A DNA stretch of 57,917 nt from an uncultured Eubacteriales bacterium (GTDB taxonomy: Bacteria; Bacillota; Clostridia; Peptostreptococcales; Anaerovoracaceae): the NCBI GenBank assembly GCA_902801255.1, contig CADCHO010000013.1:1-57917 (forward strand). The letters run 5' to 3'. The position numbers were made by a program, and so were the translations under genes. Below are positions 55,200 through 57,917 of the stretch, piece by piece (the first letter of the stretch is position 1; each line of letters begins with the position of its first letter). The notes under the pieces are model-generated. The model saw nothing but the letters and a program-made list of their open reading frames with translations, ran no database searches and was not told the origin of the DNA.

Positions 55200-55336
55200 G
55201 GGCTTTAATAATACTCACCGGGCACGCTCTCGCTGACATTCGGACGCAGCGGTACTAAACTCTGTCTTCGCCTTTGGCTTGCCAGTCGTTAAGTGCCGGC
55301 GTCCTCGAGTCACCCGTCGGAGTATTATTAAATCCC
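55200..55336 (-). ncRNA. 137-nt structured element between atpG and atpD
   Basis: The ends are GGGc/a-TTTAATAATACTC and its complement (55200-55216, 55320-55336; 16 pairs, one mismatch). Inside, on the minus strand, CGGG/CCCG (55313-55316 with 55219-55222), then an arm TGAC/GTCA, a symmetric 4x4 loop containing G/A bases, GGACGC/GCGTCC (55299-55304 with 55242-55247), CGG/CCG and ACTtAAC/GTTtAGT, capped by a small GCC-AAA-GGC hairpin; a second arm is GC-GAGA-GC with a GNRA loop. Together they make a three-way junction. It begins 4 nt after the atpG stop and ends 27 nt before atpD. A MITE or an mRNA-processing/translation element are the main options. Class not recognised. Pairs are Watson-Crick, so the strand is inferred from the operon. 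Confidence 0.6.
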
Positions 55337-55339
55337 ACA

Positions 55340-56239
55340 TTACTGATTTTTACTTCTTAAACTTCGCGCTCCGGATGAGATCTCTGTGATCTCCTGTGTA
55401 ATCGCGTTCTGTCTAAGGTGGTTAAATTCAAGTGTCAGTTGGTCAAGCAGCTCGCTCGCATTGTCGTTTGCTGAGTCCATAGCCATCATTCTTGCGCTCT
55501 GCTCAGATGAATAGCTGTTGACCAGCGCCGAATATACATATCCTACAAGATACGACTGCATTATCCTCTCGAGCACGGTCTTCACGTCAGGCTCGTACTC
55601 AAATACGGTCGAAGCGTTAACGTCTGTCTCAGCACCCTCCGGCACAAAGTCGTCTCTGTCGAAAGGTATGAGTCTGTCGTGCATCGCTGTACCCGGGCTC
55701 ATTCCGCCAGAGAACTCCGTGTAGCACACATAGAGCCTGTCGAACAGTCCGGCGTCAAAGTCATCGAGGAGCTCACGGGTTATGTCTCTGGCCATCGCCA
55801 ATGACGGCTGGTTCATGGAATGCGTGAAGTCTTCGCAGATCTGCGTTCCATGAGTCCTGAAAAACCTCCACCCGAAGTCTCCAACGATGTAGAGTCTGTA
55901 CTCATCGCTTCTGTCCATCAGCGCAAGCGCTTCCTTTATCACGTTCTGGTTGTATGCGCCTGCAAGTCCCTTGTCTCCGGTAATGACCAGGATGCCGTTG
56001 CGGCCTCCCGTGACATTCTCGTCTACTTCGGCGTCATAGTACCTGCTGCTGATGTCGCCTTCGATGGCGAACATCCTGCGGATCTCCTTTCTCAGAAGGT
56101 CGAAGTACGGCTTTGTCTCCTCAGCTTCCTTGCGGGCGCGCCGCATCTTGGTTGAAGAGATCAGGTACATTGCGTTCGTGATCTTCTGAGTATCGCTGAC
56201 GCTCTTTATTCGGTTTTTTATCTCCTTGGTTGATGGCAT
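55340..56239 (-). CDS. atpG: F1 ATP synthase subunit gamma
   Basis: 299 residues, the central rotor shaft. N-terminal helix MPSTKEIKNRIKSVSDTQKI and C-terminal helix LDQLTLEFNHLRQNAITQEI form the long coiled coil; TGDKGLAGAYNQNV is the conserved middle block. Starts 3 nt after atpA. The C-terminus is a little longer than usual (SSGARSLRSKNQ). Confidence 0.95.
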   Translation of the reverse strand: MPSTKEIKNRIKSVSDTQKITNAMYLISSTKMRRARKEAEETKPYFDLLRKEIRRMFAIEGDISSRYYDAEVDENVTGGRNGILVITGDKGLAGAYNQNVIKEALALMDRSDEYRLYIVGDFGWRFFRTHGTQICEDFTHSMNQPSLAMARDITRELLDDFDAGLFDRLYVCYTEFSGGMSPGTAMHDRLIPFDRDDFVPEGAETDVNASTVFEYEPDVKTVLERIMQSYLVGYVYSALVNSYSSEQSARMMAMDSANDNASELLDQLTLEFNHLRQNAITQEITEISSGARSLRSKNQ

Positions 56240-56242
56240 TTT

Positions 56243-57917
56243 TTACGCCGCTTTATACTTCTCTTTAAACTTTACGGAGATATCTATGATCTCCTTCTTA
56301 AGGTCGTCATCAAGTTTGCCTGTCTGGTCTATGCGGTCGCAGATATCTCTGTGATCTGACTCAAACATTTCAATCAGACTTTCAATAAACTTTGGCACTT
56401 CAGGTGCAGGGATACCCTGCATCGTGTGGGCCAGAGCCATAACAAGTGTTATGACCTGCTCGTGCTGTGACTTCGGCTTGTACTGCTTTTGTCTGAGCAT
56501 GCGCATGAGTCCCTGGCCGTACTCGAGCTGCGATCTCGTCTGATCATCGAGGTCTGATGCGAACTGTGTGAACACTTCCATCTCCCGGTACTGCGCCAGG
56601 TCGATCCTGAGCGTACCAGCTGCCTTCTTCATGGCCTTGGTCTGAGCATCTCCTCCTACACGGGATACGGAAAGACCGACGTTTACGGCAGGTCTCTGAC
56701 CCGAGAAGAAGAGGTCGGACTCAAGGAATATCTGACCGTCTGTGATCGAGATAATGTTTGTAGGGATGTATGCAGATACATCGCCCGCCTGAGTCTCAAC
56801 TATAGGCAGAGCGGTTATAGAGCCTCCGCCGATCTCGTCTGAAAGCCTTGCAGCTCTCTCGAGAAGTCTTGAATGCAGGTAGAATACGTCACCAGGATAT
56901 GCTTCACGGCCCGGCGACCTGTCGAGCAGCAGTGAAAGTGCACGGTATGCTACAGCGTGCTTCGAGAGATCATCGTAAACGATGAGTACATCCTTGCCCT
57001 GATGCATGAAGTACTCGCCCATGGCGCATCCTGCGTACGGAGCGATGTACTGCAGCGGTGCAGGGTCGCTCGCCGAAGCAGTTACTATGATTGAGTAGTC
57101 CAGCGCACCATGCTTCTTCAGAGTCTGCTGTATCTGTACTACCGAAGAAGTCTTCTGTCCGATGGCTACGTAAATACAAATGCAGTCCTTGCCCTTCTGG
57201 TTGATAATGGCATCTACTGCGATGGCGGTTTTACCCGTCTGTCTGTCGCCTATGATAAGCTCTCTCTGACCTCTGCCGATAGGGAACATCGAGTCGATTG
57301 AGAAGATTCCGGTCTCAAGCGGAGTGTCTACAGGCTGCCTGTCAATGATAGGCGGAGCCTGAGCTTCTACAGGCATGTATCCGGATGCCGAGATATCTCC
57401 AAGTCCGTCAACAGGTGAACCCAGCGAATCGACTACTCTGCCGAGGAAGCCCTCGCCTACAGGTGTTCCTGCTGTCTTTCCGGTCCTCTTAACCGAGGAT
57501 CCCTGAGTAACGCTCTCGTCGCTGCTGAAAAGTACGCAGCCGATCGTGTCCCTGCGGATATCCTGTACCATGCCCCTGACTCCGTCAGCAAACAGAAGGA
57601 TCTCTCCGAATGTCGCGTGCGGAAGACCGGCAACTGTAGCAATGCCGTCTCCGACCGTAATGACCTCTCCGACCTGCTCGGCCATGGCCTCCGGCGTCCA
57701 TGTCTCGATGCTCTCCTTGAGCAGCGGGATGATATTGCCGTTGTTTGTAGGAACCTTCACGAGGGTATCTCTCAGCTGGCGGAACCTTCCGCCGACTGAC
57801 CAGTCATATATGTCAGAACCGACCTCAAGTCTGAAGCCTCCCGGGAACGCGTCGGATTTCTCCCATTTGAGAGGAATATCTGCGTTATATTTTTTCTTTA
57901 GGAATTGTCCGAACCTC
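56243..57917 (-). CDS. atpA: F1 ATP synthase subunit alpha, read in frame with the end of subunit delta (5' partial)
   Basis: The alpha part (56243-57760, 505 residues if started at the GTG) has Walker [16 protein letters not shown], the alpha-type N-terminal [12 protein letters not shown] and [11 protein letters not shown]. The frame, however, stays open upstream to the window edge: from 57917 it reads [18 protein letters not shown], then [20 protein letters not shown] and [10 protein letters not shown], matching the C-terminal domain of subunit delta, with no stop before [10 protein letters not shown] of alpha. Either delta and alpha are one polypeptide or the delta stop is lost. Internal initiation at GTG 57760 (weak GAGAG upstream) is possible. 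Delta anchors F1 to the stator, alpha is part of the hexamer; the join would tie them covalently. I find no sign of a frameshift within this stretch. Confidence 0.88.
   Translation of the reverse strand, partial: RFGQFLKKKYNADIPLKWEKSDAFPGGFRLEVGSDIYDWSVGGRFRQLRDTLVKVPTNNGNIIPLLKESIETWTPEAMAEQVGEVITVGDGIATVAGLPHATFGEILLFADGVRGMVQDIRRDTIGCVLFSSDESVTQGSSVKRTGKTAGTPVGEGFLGRVVDSLGSPVDGLGDISASGYMPVEAQAPPIIDRQPVDTPLETGIFSIDSMFPIGRGQRELIIGDRQTGKTAIAVDAIINQKGKDCICIYVAIGQKTSSVVQIQQTLKKHGALDYSIIVTASASDPAPLQYIAPYAGCAMGEYFMHQGKDVLIVYDDLSKHAVAYRALSLLLDRSPGREAYPGDVFYLHSRLLERAARLSDEIGGGSITALPIVETQAGDVSAYIPTNIISITDGQIFLESDLFFSGQRPAVNVGLSVSRVGGDAQTKAMKKAAGTLRIDLAQYREMEVFTQFASDLDDQTRSQLEYGQGLMRMLRQKQYKPKSQHEQVITLVMALAHTMQGIPAPEVPKFIESLIEMFESDHRDICDRIDQTGKLDDDLKKEIIDISVKFKEKYKAA

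Overview
The window reads as chromosomal DNA of a low-to-moderate GC anaerobic Firmicute (class Clostridia; I would guess a Peptostreptococcales/Anaerovoracaceae-like amino-acid fermenter, low confidence at that rank). The reasons are Gram-positive style AGGAGG ribosome sites, an O2-reducing FprA-type flavodiiron protein fused to rubredoxin and its reductase, an oxygen-sensitive Fe-S serine dehydratase, an ornithine-racemase-like enzyme, a SipW-type signal peptidase, YhgE/Pip proteins and the SRP RNA-dnaX-ybaB-recR order. Most genes lie on the minus strand. No rRNA, tRNA, CRISPR array or intact insertion sequence was found.

Layout from left to right. 1-8462: a giant secreted repeat protein (over 2800 residues, running off the left edge), preceded in transcription order by a SipW-like signal peptidase and a sirtuin (8.8-10.1 kb). 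10.3-12.5 kb: a candidate small RNA and a YtrA-type GntR/ABC operon with a long palindromic operator. 12.5-14.3 kb: a gene-poor stretch with a decayed coding remnant, a 151-bp long hairpin and a PD-(D/E)XK-like nuclease gene. 14.4-21.4 kb: a tiny membrane ORF, Fe-alcohol dehydrogenase, GH13 glucosidase, CBS/DRTGG pyrophosphatase, hotdog thioesterase, LtrA protein and flavodoxin. 21.6-24.2 kb (+): the flavodiiron fusion. 24.3-27.4 kb: an inverted-repeat-rich spacer and a CbiMQO cobalt transporter. 27.6-29.4 kb: a three-domain membrane lipid enzyme. 29.5-32.9 kb: a proline iminopeptidase-like hydrolase, DUF5131 and serine dehydratase. 33.2-34.4 kb (+): an ATP-grasp enzyme. 34.5-40 kb: acyl-CoA ligase, racemase, greA and lysS. 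40.3-43.5 kb: a polar amino-acid ABC transporter with a CntK-like (histidine racemase type) epimerase. 43.8-48.5 kb: YbaK, BrnQ, recR, ybaB, dnaX and SRP RNA. 48.6-53.2 kb: two YhgE/Pip proteins around a small membrane protein. 53.3-57.9 kb: the F1 ATP synthase genes.

The most unusual points are these: (1) the ATP synthase delta C-terminus runs in frame, without a stop, into alpha; (2) a 137-bp element with near-perfect 17-nt ends fills the atpG-atpD gap and folds as a three-way junction; (3) one polypeptide joins a PAP2/Aur1-like phosphatase, a CDP-alcohol phosphatidyltransferase lacking the last motif aspartate, and a DedA/TVP38 domain, and may be translated from a leaderless mRNA; (4) a 151-bp hairpin whose arm differences stay paired as G-U on the minus strand; (5) a promoter-to-terminator small-RNA candidate at about 10.3 kb. 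All calls come from reading the sequence; no database search was run.
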